64,000 nt of DNA from Eunapius fragilis (taxonomy: Eukaryota; Porifera; Demospongiae; Spongillida; Spongillidae). A program made the position numbers and the translations under genes. Positions within the stretch are counted from its first letter, which is position 1. Every line of letters begins with the position of its first letter. The stretch lies in assembly GCA_963681505.1 (NCBI GenBank), contig OY811971.1, positions 12,764,732-12,828,731 on the forward strand, written 5' to 3'. Below are positions 36,646-47,995 of this stretch, piece after piece. The notes beneath the pieces are model-generated. The model did not search any database. It was not told the DNA's origin and saw only the letters and a list, made by a program, of their open reading frames with translations.

Positions 36646-39600
36646 CTAGACCACTTCATTTGGGATTCCGTGCCTTGCAAAGATAGATTTCATTTGGTTG
36701 ATTACATCCTGAGATGTAGTTGCAGAAAGTTTGGAGAGCTCCACATATCGAGAAAAATAATCAATGACAAGAAGATACTGTGAACCTTTCCAACTAAACA
36801 GGTCAGTCGCAACTTTCTGCCAAGGCAAGTCAGGTAGCTTTGACATCATCAAAGGTTCTGGCTTCTGAGAATGCGATTTTATACACTTGGTACACATACT
36901 AATCTTTACTTCCAATTGTCTGTTTAGACCAGGCCACCACACTGATTCCCTTACACGATCCCTGCATTTGTTGATTCCCAAGTGTCCTTCATGCAATCTA
37001 TTCAAAACTGGTGCACGTAGAGCCATCGGTATCACTATCCGATTGCCTCTCAACAACAAGCCATCTTCCACAGAAAGTTCTGATGCGACGTGGAAAAATT
37101 GCTTCAATTCACCCTTAACAAGACTCTTATCAGGCCAACCATCTTGGCAGTATAGAATGACCTCTTGACATATTTCATCCTTCTGCTGAGCTTGTTTTTT
37201 TTCCAGCATCTTTGGTTCAGAAGTAGGTATATTCCTAACTACCAGGTCGACATAAGCTTGAATTTCTGCTCTAAACTCTTTGTCTTCTTGACATACTTCA
37301 TTGCTTGGAGTTCGCGACAATGTATCAGCAATGACCAACTCTTTTCCTGGTATATGTGAAACTGTGTACTTAAATCTCATCAATCTTAGTCGAACCCTTA
37401 ATGGCAAATCCTCCAGGTTCTTCGACCCCAGGAGTGGTACAAGAGGTTGATGGTCTGTCTCAATTTGAAATTGAAGTCCTGTAAGATAGTCTCTGAAGCG
37501 CTCACAAGCCCATGTTACACCCAAAGCCTCCTTTTCAATCTGAGCATACTTCTGTTCAGTTGGAGTTAAGGATCTAGAGGCATATGAAACTGGTTTTACA
37601 GATCCATCAAGCTGTCTTTGGAGCAAAACAGCACCAATGCCATATGAAGAAGCATCCGCCGACACAATAGTATCCAACTTGGGAGAGTACAAAGCTAAAA
37701 CAGGTTGCGTACTGACTTCGTCCTTCAACTTAGAGAATGCTTTCTGATGGGTTTCATTCCATGTCCACTGATTCCTCTTACTCAGCAACTCTCGAAGTGG
37801 CTTGGTGAGTTCCGCTATATTAGGAGTGAATTTACTAAGTTGATTAATCATCCCAAGATATCGTCTAAGTTCTGTTGTGTTTATCGGTGCAGCCATCTCT
37901 CTGATAGCAGTCACTTTGCTTGGATCCGGCCTCACCCCATGTGCATCTAAAATTTGTCCCAGGAATTTCACACTGCTCTGAGAGAATACACATTTGTCTT
38001 TATTTAATGTAACCCCAGCAGACTTGACCCTCTGCAACACAGCTTTTAACCTCATGTCATGGATTTCTTGATTTGGCCCAATGATCAAGACATTGTCCAT
38101 CATACACACAACTCCGTCAAGACCAAGAAGAATTTCAGTCATTCGCTTCTGGAATATCTCTGGTGCAGAAGTGATCCCAAATGGAAGTCTTTGAAAGCAA
38201 AATCTCCCGAATGGAGTTATGAAAGTTGTAAGTGGAGACGATGACTCTGACAGCTTGATTTGCCAAAAACCAGAGTTTGCATCTAATTTAGAAAACAACT
38301 TTGCTCCACTAAGCTGCGCTAATATTTGCTCCACACAAGGCAACATGTGTAGCTCTCTACATACACTTTCATTCAATTTAGTGAAGTCCACGCATATACG
38401 TATCTTGCCATCCGCTTTGGGAACCACAACCATCCCTGCACACCACTCTGTTGCATCTTGTACTGGCCTAATCACTCCCAACTCTACCATTCTCTCTAAC
38501 TCTTCTTTCACAGCATTCATGAGTGGGAGGGCAACTCTCCATGGAGTATGACATGCAAAAGGTTGTGCATGAGGCCTTAGACGTATTGTGTACTCTTCAC
38601 CCAGTGTACCAAGGCCAGTAAACAACTCAGGATAACTATTGAGTATTCTTGTGGTATAATCCTCCGATTCAGTAGCACACACTCGTACAACCAATCCCAA
38701 AGCTTTAAATGCTGGAAGGCCAATTAAAGGGGTTTGCAAGCCACGTACTACATACACTCTCTCACTAATAACCACACCACGGTGCTTCAATGTAGCAGTA
38801 AACTGGCCAATAACATGGAGAGCAATTTGGGCAGGACCACACAGTATCCTATCACTATGCATCAGATTTGCATCCTTTATTCTCTTAAACACTGACTCTG
38901 GGATAACTGAAACATCTGCCCCTGTGTCTATTTTGAAGCACACACTTATGCCCTGAAGCTGAAGAGTGACTCTTTTTTCCCCAGCATCTAAAATACCAAC
39001 AAAACCAGTGCCACTCTGCTTACTAACTGTACTAATATCTGTAGGAGTTTGACAGTGAGATTGAAAATGCCCCCGTTTACCACAGCGATGGCATATTATA
39101 TTTCTAGCTGGACATTGGTGAAAGGCATGGGGTGGAAATTGCCCACACCTAAAACACTGCTTACCAGATGGGGACCCAGTTCCCCCACTTTGTGATTGTA
39201 GTTTTGATAAACGTTGTTTGGCTGATACAGCTTCCAGCTCCACATTTACAATCTTCTGTTCTCCCCTTACTGTAGCTTGCTGTAGCTTTCCACTTTCAGA
39301 CTGGCGTGCTATGGCAATGGCCTTCTCCAGAGTAAGCTCTGAATCCAGCTGCAACTTTTCAGAAAGGTTTGCATCCCTAAGACCTACCACCAGTCGATCT
39401 CTGATCATATCATCATGAAGGTCTCCAAAGTTGCAATACTGGACCAGGGAATACAAAGATGTAACAAAGTCGTCCACAGGCTCTCCATCCTCCTGTTTCC
39501 GTAAGTTAAACTTGGCGCGCTCGTAAATGATATTCCGCTTCTTGACAAAGTAAGCATCATATCGATCGCGCATTACCTTGTACTTCTTTTTGTCTTCATC

Positions 39601-39810
39601 CTTCAAACCGAAAGAGCGTAAAATGTCCTCTGCCTTATCTCCCATCATATCGATTAGAGCAGTAATTTGCGCCTCATCTTCCTTTTCTTTCAGACCCGAT
39701 GCTTCCCGGAAACGCTCAAATCTGTGAACCCAACTAGGCCAGTCTCCCGGTTTTCCATAATCGAAGCACTCAACTGCTGGTAGTTGATATGTAGCCATGT
39801 TTCCACGCAC
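36646..39810 (-). CDS. Ty3/gypsy Gag-Pol polyprotein, 1,054 residues to a premature stop
   Basis: One long frame. Gag runs at about residues 1-215, followed by two CCHC-type zinc knuckles (CFRCG...HQC, CHRCGKRGHFQSHC). Next are an aspartic protease (KIDTGADVSVIPES), reverse transcriptase (FSKLDANSGFWQIKL, then LPFGITSAPEIFQ), RNase H (SADASSYGIGAVLLQ, TDHQPLVPLLG), the integrase zinc region (HLGINKCRDRVRESVWWPG) and the start of the integrase core (ATDLFSWKGSQYLLVIDYFS). Two lesions matter. The usual RT active-site pair of aspartates reads CMMDNV, so the second Asp is Asn. The frame stops at TAG (36646-36648) immediately before the second catalytic Asp of integrase. The start used is a methionine shortly after the primer-binding region. 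The copy should not be able to move by itself. Confidence 0.95.
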   Translation of the reverse strand: MRGNMATYQLPAVECFDYGKPGDWPSWVHRFERFREASGLKEKEDEAQITALIDMMGDKAEDILRSFGLKDEDKKKYKVMRDRYDAYFVKKRNIIYERAKFNLRKQEDGEPVDDFVTSLYSLVQYCNFGDLHDDMIRDRLVVGLRDANLSEKLQLDSELTLEKAIAIARQSESGKLQQATVRGEQKIVNVELEAVSAKQRLSKLQSQSGGTGSPSGKQCFRCGQFPPHAFHQCPARNIICHRCGKRGHFQSHCQTPTDISTVSKQSGTGFVGILDAGEKRVTLQLQGISVCFKIDTGADVSVIPESVFKRIKDANLMHSDRILCGPAQIALHVIGQFTATLKHRGVVISERVYVVRGLQTPLIGLPAFKALGLVVRVCATESEDYTTRILNSYPELFTGLGTLGEEYTIRLRPHAQPFACHTPWRVALPLMNAVKEELERMVELGVIRPVQDATEWCAGMVVVPKADGKIRICVDFTKLNESVCRELHMLPCVEQILAQLSGAKLFSKLDANSGFWQIKLSESSSPLTTFITPFGRFCFQRLPFGITSAPEIFQKRMTEILLGLDGVVCMMDNVLIIGPNQEIHDMRLKAVLQRVKSAGVTLNKDKCVFSQSSVKFLGQILDAHGVRPDPSKVTAIREMAAPINTTELRRYLGMINQLSKFTPNIAELTKPLRELLSKRNQWTWNETHQKAFSKLKDEVSTQPVLALYSPKLDTIVSADASSYGIGAVLLQRQLDGSVKPVSYASRSLTPTEQKYAQIEKEALGVTWACERFRDYLTGLQFQIETDHQPLVPLLGSKNLEDLPLRVRLRLMRFKYTVSHIPGKELVIADTLSRTPSNEVCQEDKEFRAEIQAYVDLVVRNIPTSEPKMLEKKQAQQKDEICQEVILYCQDGWPDKSLVKGELKQFFHVASELSVEDGLLLRGNRIVIPMALRAPVLNRLHEGHLGINKCRDRVRESVWWPGLNRQLEVKISMCTKCIKSHSQKPEPLMMSKLPDLPWQKVATDLFSWKGSQYLLVIDYFSRYVELSKLSATTSQDVINQMKSIFARHGIPNEVV

Positions 39811-39858
39811 CCGAACAAGGATAGTCGTTCACGTTTCAATCCCAGTAAGCTGCCACCA

Positions 39859-39960
39859 TGTAGCGTGTTACTCGAAACTCTATTTAATAATCACCACACA
39901 TCACGTGCATTAATACAACATAGTATGCGTAATAATGTGTCCATAGTTCATCACTCCACA
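39859..39960 (-). repeat. 5' LTR (102 bases)
   Basis: Direct repeat of 35615-35716, TG...CA ends, followed outside by the target duplication TTGCT. Confidence 0.95.
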
Positions 39961-40215
39961 TTGCTTAGCAATTTTGGGCCAAGCTCCAAAGGACCTGTAC
40001 AACAAGCATGCATCCACCATCAAATTTAAAAGGAATGTTAACTGGCAAAACTTTATTTCTGCACACCTTGGTAGACAGATGTACCCCATGCAGGAAGACA
40101 CCCGGTACATTATTTAACACAACCATGCACAGGTATACAACATTCTAGATTACGCTTCACAATTGGGCATTTTTTACATGTGTAATACCTATACCTTGCA
40201 TTTCTCAAATGCTAC

Positions 40216-40566
40216 TTAAAGCAATAGGATCTTGTGTCTTTCTATTCCAAGATGTTTTACCAGTAGAGTGAAGGCGCAGAGGTCATCCTCCTCATCATCT
40301 AGAAAAATAAAAACTGGTTAGTGTGTGTAAACACAAATACACATTCATGATGGCCCATAAAGGCAAATAGTGGTCCATACATGTGAGCAAACACATATCA
40401 AATGACATGCTAAATTGTAAATTGCGTACCTTTGTGAACATCTCTAATTGCTTTCAAAGTATCGCCGTACTTTCCTGTCATGGATTCAGAGAATTTAAGG
40501 ACAGTTGGAACAATTTTCCTCCACATCTCCATAGCCTTCTTAATCAAGTCTTATTGTCTGTGATCA
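40216..40566 (-). CDS. last two exons of an unidentified gene
   Basis: On the - strand, an exon ending at 40430 (AAAG|GTACGC) encodes KAMEMWRKIVPTVLKFSESM and then TGKYGDTLKAIRDVHK. It joins in matching phase (rebuilding GAT, Asp) to an exon at 40298-40216 (acceptor TTTTTCTAG) encoding DDEEDDLCAFTLLVKHLGIE and a stop at 40216-40218. The exact 5' end of the first exon is not settled; a stop lies upstream in the same frame at about 40555. Helical and acidic, no family recognised. It may be the 3' end of the gene whose SAM-like exon lies at 42431. Confidence 0.5.
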
Positions 40567-40570
40567 GGTC

Positions 40571-42430
40571 CAGCTCAAACTCAAGCTGCAAAATAGAAGA
40601 AATTTGACCACACATTATGTACAGAATCCAGACACCTTTGAACCAATGTCTTTTATGAAAGGATACTTCCTTTGCAGCAACAGATGTTCATGTTGAATTT
40701 GGCTTGGGATCTATAGCAAATATTTGGGTTACTAAATCCCTAACAATCTTATTTCGTTTGGAAGTGTCTCTTTGTAATAGCAGCTCTTCATCTGTCTCTT
40801 TTCGAAGACGTTGCATTATTGAAGGTCTCCAGGTGTCTGGAATCTGGAACATACTATGGACCACTTCTTTACAAGTGAAGAAGGCAATGATAAAGATACA
40901 GCATCATTTGAAGCAGTTCCGGTTTGGCTCAGGAGTATGTGTGTCGGACAAATTTGGTGAGAATAAACCATTTTGCATGACTTGTTGAAGGGGAGGATAG
41001 CCTTGGAGGAGAGGTCACTGATGTCTCCACACTTATATCTAACAAACGCAATGGGTGCAATTAAACAATGGTTTATTGCTATAAACAAGTATCTATGCCA
41101 CACATTTGCTCTTGAAATCTAGGTCCCTCCTTCCGACGCTAGCCTAGAAAAAGTCAACTGCCAATTTAGTGGGCCTGAAAATGGAATAGCAATATAAAGG
41201 TGCCTGAAGCTCCTTCAAATATGTACTTTGCTCTGACAAAGAGACGTGTTGAGTGGTACAGAATGTGTGGTATTTTAACATAACCTCTTTATAATTGCAC
41301 GTCCGGACTGAACCCATTGGCCAAGGTTTGAGGTGTAAGTGCACGCATGCGTGGTATGGTGTTTGGGGTGTTGATATGGCACCACCCACTTACACCATGC
41401 CATATCCCACCCAGAATTCACATTGTCCATAGAGAAAAGGGAGTTTTTAAAAAAGAAAATCTCACTGGCAGCTGACCGTACCAATGCACATACCCAAACC
41501 TAGCACATGCACACTTTAACCAACAATTACATCCTTAATGGCATGCAGCAGGCAGCTAGTTAACTCAGTTAAGTACCTTAAACTATATTAAGAATGCAGG
41601 TTTGGCATAGAGACTGACAAAATGTGGGTTGCCATTGTTGCCACACATTGAGCAGTGACATGTGGGTTGCTATTGTTACTAGCTACCTCTCTGATATATA
41701 CATCACTGTGGATGCCATGGTTACGACACCTTGGAGCCGATGACTTTTGTGATTACCTCACCAACACATATCTGGTTCAGGTTGCTATGGTCACACACAT
41801 GGAGCTAATGACCTACACCACTGTGGATAGGCTGATTTGACTACCTATGCAGGCAATAAAACATGGTCTACCTTGCAAACACGTAGAACTGTGGGGTCTA
41901 TGAAGTCTACTATGATAAAAAACACACAGAATGAATTTTGGGATTGCCTTCATAGCAAACAGTTGTGTATGTACTAAACAGTAATGTGTACTGTGCAATA
42001 ACATTAACTTTGATCAAGTGGGTAAATGTGCTCTGTAAGCTGCAATCAAGAACATGGGCTATACTTCAATTTCACATTCTCTTACTGTAGTGTACATCGT
42101 TATGTACTTGTGCATAAATTCCACGTAAATATTTAACGTCGTTGTAAACGCTTGATTCTACACTATGACAAAACTACTTGGAAGGTAAACTAAATAGCTT
42201 AACTGAGCGGTACTTAGTAAGGTTAGTTGGTTTCGCTTGGGCGTATAACTCATTTCAAAACCAACCGATAGCATCTTTCCAACCTTATATACGCGGATCG
42301 CGAGCCGTTTCTGGCCGCGTGCAACTGACGCGTTTATTAAATGCGGGATCTCACTCTCTAGTCCTATAAATACCTAAACTGACTTTGACTAGTTGTACAT
42401 GTACCATGTATCTAACACATACACGCTTAC
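40571..42430. other. no clear gene; possible intron
   Basis: Short open frames on the - strand at 40816-41103 lack motifs. Short imperfect repeats occur at 41620-41690. It could be intronic to a - strand gene linking 42536 with 40216. Confidence 0.35.
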
Positions 42431-42536
42431 CGAGCGCTTCAACCGGTGCAGCTTCTTAATGACGCCAATCCTTGTCCCAGTGTTCTCAATTCCTGGTCAC
42501 TAAGTTCCAGAAAAGATTGTCCATCTCTATCCTCGT
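42431..42536 (-). CDS. candidate exon with SAM-domain-like end, frameshifted
   Basis: Bounded by acceptor TATGATTATGCAG and donor GCTCG|GTAAGC. One frame gives DRDGQSFLELSDQELRTLG, and the next frame continues as TRIGVIKKLHRLKRS. Together these resemble the last helices of a SAM domain (Leu-rich, ELxxLGI..xGxRxKLL pattern). A small indel would explain the frame change. Weak but specific. Confidence 0.35.
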
Positions 42537-42545
42537 CTGCATAAT

Positions 42546-43439
42546 CATAGTTATAGCAAGCTCATAAAATAAAATTACACACCAAACATATCGAACAAGC
42601 CCCTTGGTAACTGTCTAAGCATGTTTGTATGCGTATTTGTACAGCAGAGTGGCTTTAACTACCTTCAAACGTTATGCAGACACTGCCGTTTATGCCATTA
42701 TCGTTGGTAGGCAGGTAACTCCACAGTTTTTTTTTCTCGAACTGTTTTTCGTGATGGCTCTACTAGCACCCATTGTGATCGCACTACAAAACTGCTTCAA
42801 ATAGACAGAACCCAAAGGAAAGAGACAGTGCCAATTTACTACAGGACCCACTACCACGTGAGATGGGCTTTATTTTATAAAATAAATTGTTATTGAAACA
42901 CTTAATAAAAGTACTACCATTTTACAAATAAACTTTAACATGAGTGCAATAGGATTCCTTAGCGTGCATGTATTTTGTGCTACAGTTTGCCTCCTACTCT
43001 TACGTTGCACTTAAGCCGTCTTCGACTTGTTCACCAGGCGGATCCTATATTACTATACAATACATGTACATAACTGTAACAGGGTATTATAATTACATGT
43101 TGTATCACTAGTAGTTGTTTTGATATATACCCCTTATAATGTTCCTAATCATAATGCATTGGTTCTACAAACCATTGTTAAAACTATACAAGTTTTTAGC
43201 AGTTCCAATCTATTTGAAAACTAGTCATTTCAATAGTACAAAAATTACGTCAATGTCACTAAAGTCTAGTTGAAACAAGCAAATTCAATGTAACAATAAC
43301 ATTATACAATAGATACAACTAGCAACTGTAGTTTTAACCAATGATAGTTATTTATGTTTTTTGAAAGTCAAAATGCTCTACAATGTTCTTGTTTTTTCCA
43401 CCGCATTTGTTATATCAACAAAAAGTTTTTCTAGTGCGC
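42546..43439. other. no gene seen
   Basis: AT-rich; no supported features. Confidence 0.4.
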
Positions 43440-44638
43440 CAGAAAAAATGCATGACGTAATACTGGTCGCGAATCACTAAACCGCCAGTTATTTTTTTTT
43501 TCAAAATAACCGGGTACCGTAAAATATTTACACGGTTACCAAAGTATGTATGATGTATACATTTTGCAGTACTCGTGATCGGAGCCTGTCATGCAGGACC
43601 AGCATGGAGGTGTGAACAACTCAGCAAGAGCAGGCAAAAGCCTGCCCCTGCCAGTGAGGTGTTGCTACCAGCGATAATGTATAGATTATCTCTGTTGCTA
43701 CTGACAAGCACATGCATGCCTAGCATTCATGTGATTACATCATTTTACATGTATATGCCAGTTTGGTGAACATTATATAAAAGCACATGCATTGATTTTT
43801 CACGCTATTGCCATTTGTGTGCAGGGATCTATTACAGAGCCGTTAGCCATACATACGTTGGCGCAAGCGCTTAAGTCCTCAAGTTTACAGTCTTCCGGAT
43901 GGAGCAATCTGCAGGATCCAGATCTGAATCAGATGACATATCAGTCAGTGGTGCGGGAGAGCCTCCTGCTACTAAGAAAGTGAAACAGTGCGGCCCTACT
44001 ATAGTGCAGAACTGAAATCTGCTGACGTTAAGGGCACATTCCATCCTTCTGGTCCTAAGTTTTTGAATGAGTGGGCTGTGGAAGCACTATAAGCTCTCTC
44101 TCTTCGCGCTAACTGTGACAAATGGGCTATGTATGCTTTATGCCAAAATGGAGGTGAAACCGTTTGGATTCCTCGCAGTGATGGGTCTACTACAAGGATG
44201 AAAAAACATCTGATTGATGTTCATAACTCTCAAGTACCTGGCTATTCCAGCTTCCAGTGCACCCTCTGAGAGAGTATTCTCACAGCTAAAACTGATCGTG
44301 TAACGAAAAAGATGGCGCATGGATGGAGGAAGGGTGGAAAGAGTCATCTTTTTTCGATGTAACAAAAACTTCAACGTAGAACTAACTTTTAAACTTGTAT
44401 AAACAGGCTATTAAAATTTTTTATTCATGTGTTTATGAATATACATGTAAGTATTATTTATCAAACACTCAAGCATCTGGTTCGCCTATAACCGTCTAGA
44501 TTTTCCCGGTAACCGTCAACTTTGACCGGATGATTGTAAACGGTCATGCAGCTATCGTCCACGAACGTGACCGGAATGATCCGGTACGGTTCGCAGTGAT
44601 CGTGACCGGATCGATCGCGGCTGACCGCGGCAACACTA
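43440..44638 (+). mobile_element. hAT element remnant: BED finger joined to C-terminal dimerisation region
   Basis: Coding is on the + strand. At about 44010-44235 the frame reads GTFHPSGPKFLNEWAVEAL, then CDKWAMYALCQNGG and STTRMKKHLIDVH, a BED-type zinc finger. It is followed directly, in another frame, by AIPASSAPSERVFSQLKLIV (about 44238-44300), the hAT dimerisation motif. The catalytic middle is absent and stops are present. The right end (TAGTGTTGCCGCGG, inverted, 44625-44638) is preceded by many GACCGG/CGGTC motifs; similar motifs near 43510-43545 may mark the left side. The left terminus itself is not clear. Confidence 0.65.
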
Positions 44639-44734
44639 ACCATCCGCCCCCCACTTTTCGTATGAGGTCTGAGCTGAAAATCCTGTATCCGCCCTTGGTA
44701 CGATTAGCGGAGCGCAAGGGATAAGCCAGGGGGC
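44639..44734. other. short spacer with another hAT-like end
   Basis: The segment ending CCGCCCTTGG reads, inverted, CAAGGGCGGATACAGGATTT, which looks like the terminus of a further hAT-type family; no partner end was found. Confidence 0.3.
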
Positions 44735-44744
44735 GTGTCACCGC

Positions 44745-44870
44745 AAAAGTGGTCCTACCTGACAGTGGTCCGGCGGACCGCGTTTGGTCGCCAAAATTGG
44801 TCCGGCCGGACTATATTTGTCTGCCAAAAGTGGTCTACCTTGCCAAAACGGTCCGCTATTCGATCACTGA
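44745..44870. repeat. GGTCC/GGACC palindrome array (left end)
   Basis: At least five GGTCC-type boxes, two of them palindromic (GGTCCGGCGGACC, GGTCCGGCCGGAC), separated by about 20 bases of AAAA-containing spacer. Probable transposase-binding subterminal repeats. Confidence 0.7.
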
Positions 44871-45038
44871 GTAAAAATACATGCAAAGTGTGTCCAAGCT
44901 TTTTATTTTCAGCTGGCTACTTACAGCGTTATAATTGTAAGTTTCTTTCGAGGCGCCACGTACACATGCAAGTAATAAAGGGAGCTAGAGTGATGGATTA
45001 TATCACGCTTGGTGCTAAGGTAGCGTCGGGTATAGTCG

Positions 45039-45040
<2 letters not shown>

Positions 45041-45069
<29 letters not shown>
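45041..45069 (+). repeat. poly-G tract (29 G)
   Basis: Uninterrupted G run; 45 bases later a C-rich run (about 45114-45137) follows, so the two could pair as a hairpin stem. Confidence 0.9.
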
Positions 45070-46799
45070 TGTTCGCCACATTTCCTTTCAAACGGTTAAG
45101 GGTTTCATTATAACCCCCCCCCCTCCCCCCACCCCCCGATAGCGTCATGGACTTTTTTTTTACTATCATGATTACAGTTCTAACGTTTCCACAATCAGTA
45201 CATAAAGAACACCTAAACTTCATTTCTTTTCTCTCTTTCCACGAAAACATGTAGGGCAAGCAAAGTCATCATCAGTGAAATCAACAATGCAGTCAGCTGG
45301 GATGCATTTAACATGGATCCAGATGAAATATTGAGTGCACTCCACCCATATCTCTCCTTCTTCATCATTTTCTTCTGGTAACATACACACCATACATACT
45401 TCATAACCTTTGTCTAATTCATCACATTTGTCTTCTTGCTGAACTATCTCCTCTCCTTGAACTTCACATTCACTTTCGACAATCAATTCACATTCTTTCT
45501 CAATTTCACTTTGTGCTTGGTCATAACTCTCGTCTACACTTTCTCTCCCGTTTTCCTTATCTTCAAATTCCCCTTGGTCAACTCTCCCTTCACCACTCCG
45601 TACTTCCAAGACTAACATACGAGCTGCACAGATCTTTGAAAATTTTCTGACAGGCATATCAATTTTTTTTTTGCGTTTCTTGCAATGCCCTTGGTGCTCT
45701 CGATGTTTTCGTAGTTGATATACCGAAGAAAAATTTTGACCACACACATTCTTGGAATCAATGTTGAAGTTGCATACATGCACATGCTGCTGCCCTGGAT
45801 TACTTGTGCACTTTCTTATATATTTTCTACTATGAAAAATACTCATGTGTCTTCTCTTCTCTGAAATACATACGCTGGACAATAAGAACATTCTCCTAAA
45901 TTTTTCTGTATATAAGAAGGCATGCCACAATCCAAAAATTTCACTTCTTTTGGTGGCTTCTCAATCATCTCCAGAAAAGTGCAATAGTGACCAGGGTGAA
46001 TTTCACTAGGCATGGGTGAAAACAATTTCATTTCATACTGCTTTAAGAATTCAAAAACCTGCTTGGTTTTTATTGGATTTTTTGAACACTGGGGACACTC
46101 AGTGTTTAAACATTTAATAAATATCAGTTCATTGTGGTGCCTTTGTATATGTTTTAACATAAACTTCATTTCGTGTAACGAATCTGTAAACTGGCTCATT
46201 CTGCATATAGGTGCCTTCAAAAAATCTTGAATTTTATCATGGGTATCAGATATATCTTGCTTTATAGGAATAGGAACAGAGCATACTTCATTATTGTTGA
46301 AAACTGCTCCCTTCCAGTAAGCATTGCATAACGTTGATATTGCATTGTTCAATACTTCAAATTCCTTCTTTTGCAGTTCTTCAGAAAAGATATTTGGAAT
46401 ACTGCATGGAGACCTTTCATCTCTTTGAGCATTTGCTGGAAACCGAACTGAATTCAACTTTTTGGACATTGGTGACCACAAATGTTCTATAGGATTGTAA
46501 GCAGCGTACGAACAAATACAAAGGATGTCCAGATTGCATTCTTTCCACAACCTCATAAAGAAAACTGCATTCAAAAGTGATCCTGTATTCCAATCAGGAC
46601 CACTGTCTGCAATAATTATAGCAACAGAACACCTTGTTTTTAAACTTCGTCAAGCTGAGGTTTCAGATCTTTGCAATGTGTTTCACTACTTGATCTATTA
46701 TACTTCCCAGCTCTCACACATATCGTTGCAGGACCAGTGTGAGGAATTTTAGGATGCATCCAACCAAGTGAGTCGGTTACAAAATCAGCCTTACCACAG

Positions 46800-47995
46800 A
46801 ATGTTTCAGCACACACAGGACCCACAGATGCAGAGACAGTGCCAGATGAAGCTTCAGCACACACAGGACCCACAGAGGCAGTGACAGAGCAAGATGAAGT
46901 TACAGAGCCAGATGTAGCTTCAGCACACACAGAACCCACCAACACTGTGACAAAGCCCTATGAAGCTTCAGCACACACAGGGCCCACAGATGCAGTGACA
47001 GTAGATGAAACATCAGCGCACACAGGACCCAAAGATGAAGTTGCAGTATTTCTCTTTGCACACACAGAACCCACGGATGCAGTGACAGTACCAGATGAAG
47101 CTTCACCACACACAGGACCCACAGCTGAAGTTGCCATACTTCTCTTTGCACACACAGGACCTACAGATCTATGCAGTGACAGAGCCAGATGAAGCTGTAG
47201 CACATACAGTACCCACAGATGAAGTTGCAGTATGTCTCTTTGCACACACAGGACCCACAGATACAGTGACAGTACCAGATGAAGCTTCAGCACACACAGG
47301 ACCCACAGATGAAGTTGCAGTACATGTATTTCTCTTTACATACACAGGACCCACATATGCAGTGGCAGTACCAGACAAAGCTTCAGCACACACAGGACCA
47401 ACAGATGAAGTTGCAGTACATGTATTTCTCTTTACATACACAGGACCCACAGATGCAGTGGCAGTACCAGACAAAGCTTCAGCGCACACAGGACCAACAG
47501 ATGAAGTTGCAGTATTTCTCTTTGCACACACAGAACCCACGGATGCAGTGACAGTACCAGATGAAGCTTCACCACACACAGAACCCGCAGCTGAAGTTGC
47601 CATACTTCTCTTTGCACACACAGGACCTACAGATGCAGTGACAGAGCCAAATGAAGCTGTAGCACATACATTACCCACAGGTGAAGTTGCAGTATTTCTC
47701 TTTGCATATACAGGACCCACAGATGCAGTTGCAGTACCAGATGAAGCTTCACCACACACAGGACCCACAGATGAAGTTGCAGTATTTCTCTTTGCTTACA
47801 TAGGACCCACAGATGCAGTGACAGTACCAGATGAAGCTTCAGCACACACAGGACCCACAGATGCAGTGACAGTACCAGATGAAACTTCAGCACACACAGG
47901 ACCAACAGACGCAGTGACAGAGCCAGATGAAGTTTCAGCCCACACAGGACCCACAGATACAGTGGCAGAGCCAGGAGAAGCTTCAGTACATGTAG
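46800..47995 (-). repeat. coding minisatellite, 16- and 14-residue units
   Basis: Roughly 26 tandem units. On the - strand most encode SVGPVCAEASSGTVTA (48 bases) or SVGPVCAKRNTATS (42 bases), often alternating. Unit lengths are multiples of three, so the transposase frame was preserved during expansion; later stops and a frameshift break it. The opposite strand is also open by chance over long stretches because of the repeat composition. Confidence 0.9.

Larger units (their letters stand above)
35615..39960 (-). mobile_element. complete Ty3/gypsy LTR retrotransposon
   Basis: Two 102-base direct LTRs (35615-35716 and 39859-39960, TG...CA) differ at one position and are flanked by the 5-base target duplication TTGCT (35610-35614 and 39961-39965). 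The element reads on the - strand. Just inside the 5' LTR is TGGTGGCAGC (candidate primer-binding site). Just before the 3' LTR is the purine tract GAAAAGGGAGATG. The interior holds gag, protease, RT, RNase H and integrase in Ty3/gypsy order. High LTR identity suggests a fairly young insertion, yet coding is broken at several sites (see the CDS entries). The LTRs are unusually short for this group. Confidence 0.95.

Noticed and set aside
36887-39418. Numerous + strand frames of 60-110 codons
   Set aside because: Shadows of the long - strand Gag-Pol frame.
46800-47995. Possible CRISPR-like array because of regular repeat spacing
   Set aside because: The units are contiguous, coding and lack unique spacers; the genome is eukaryotic.
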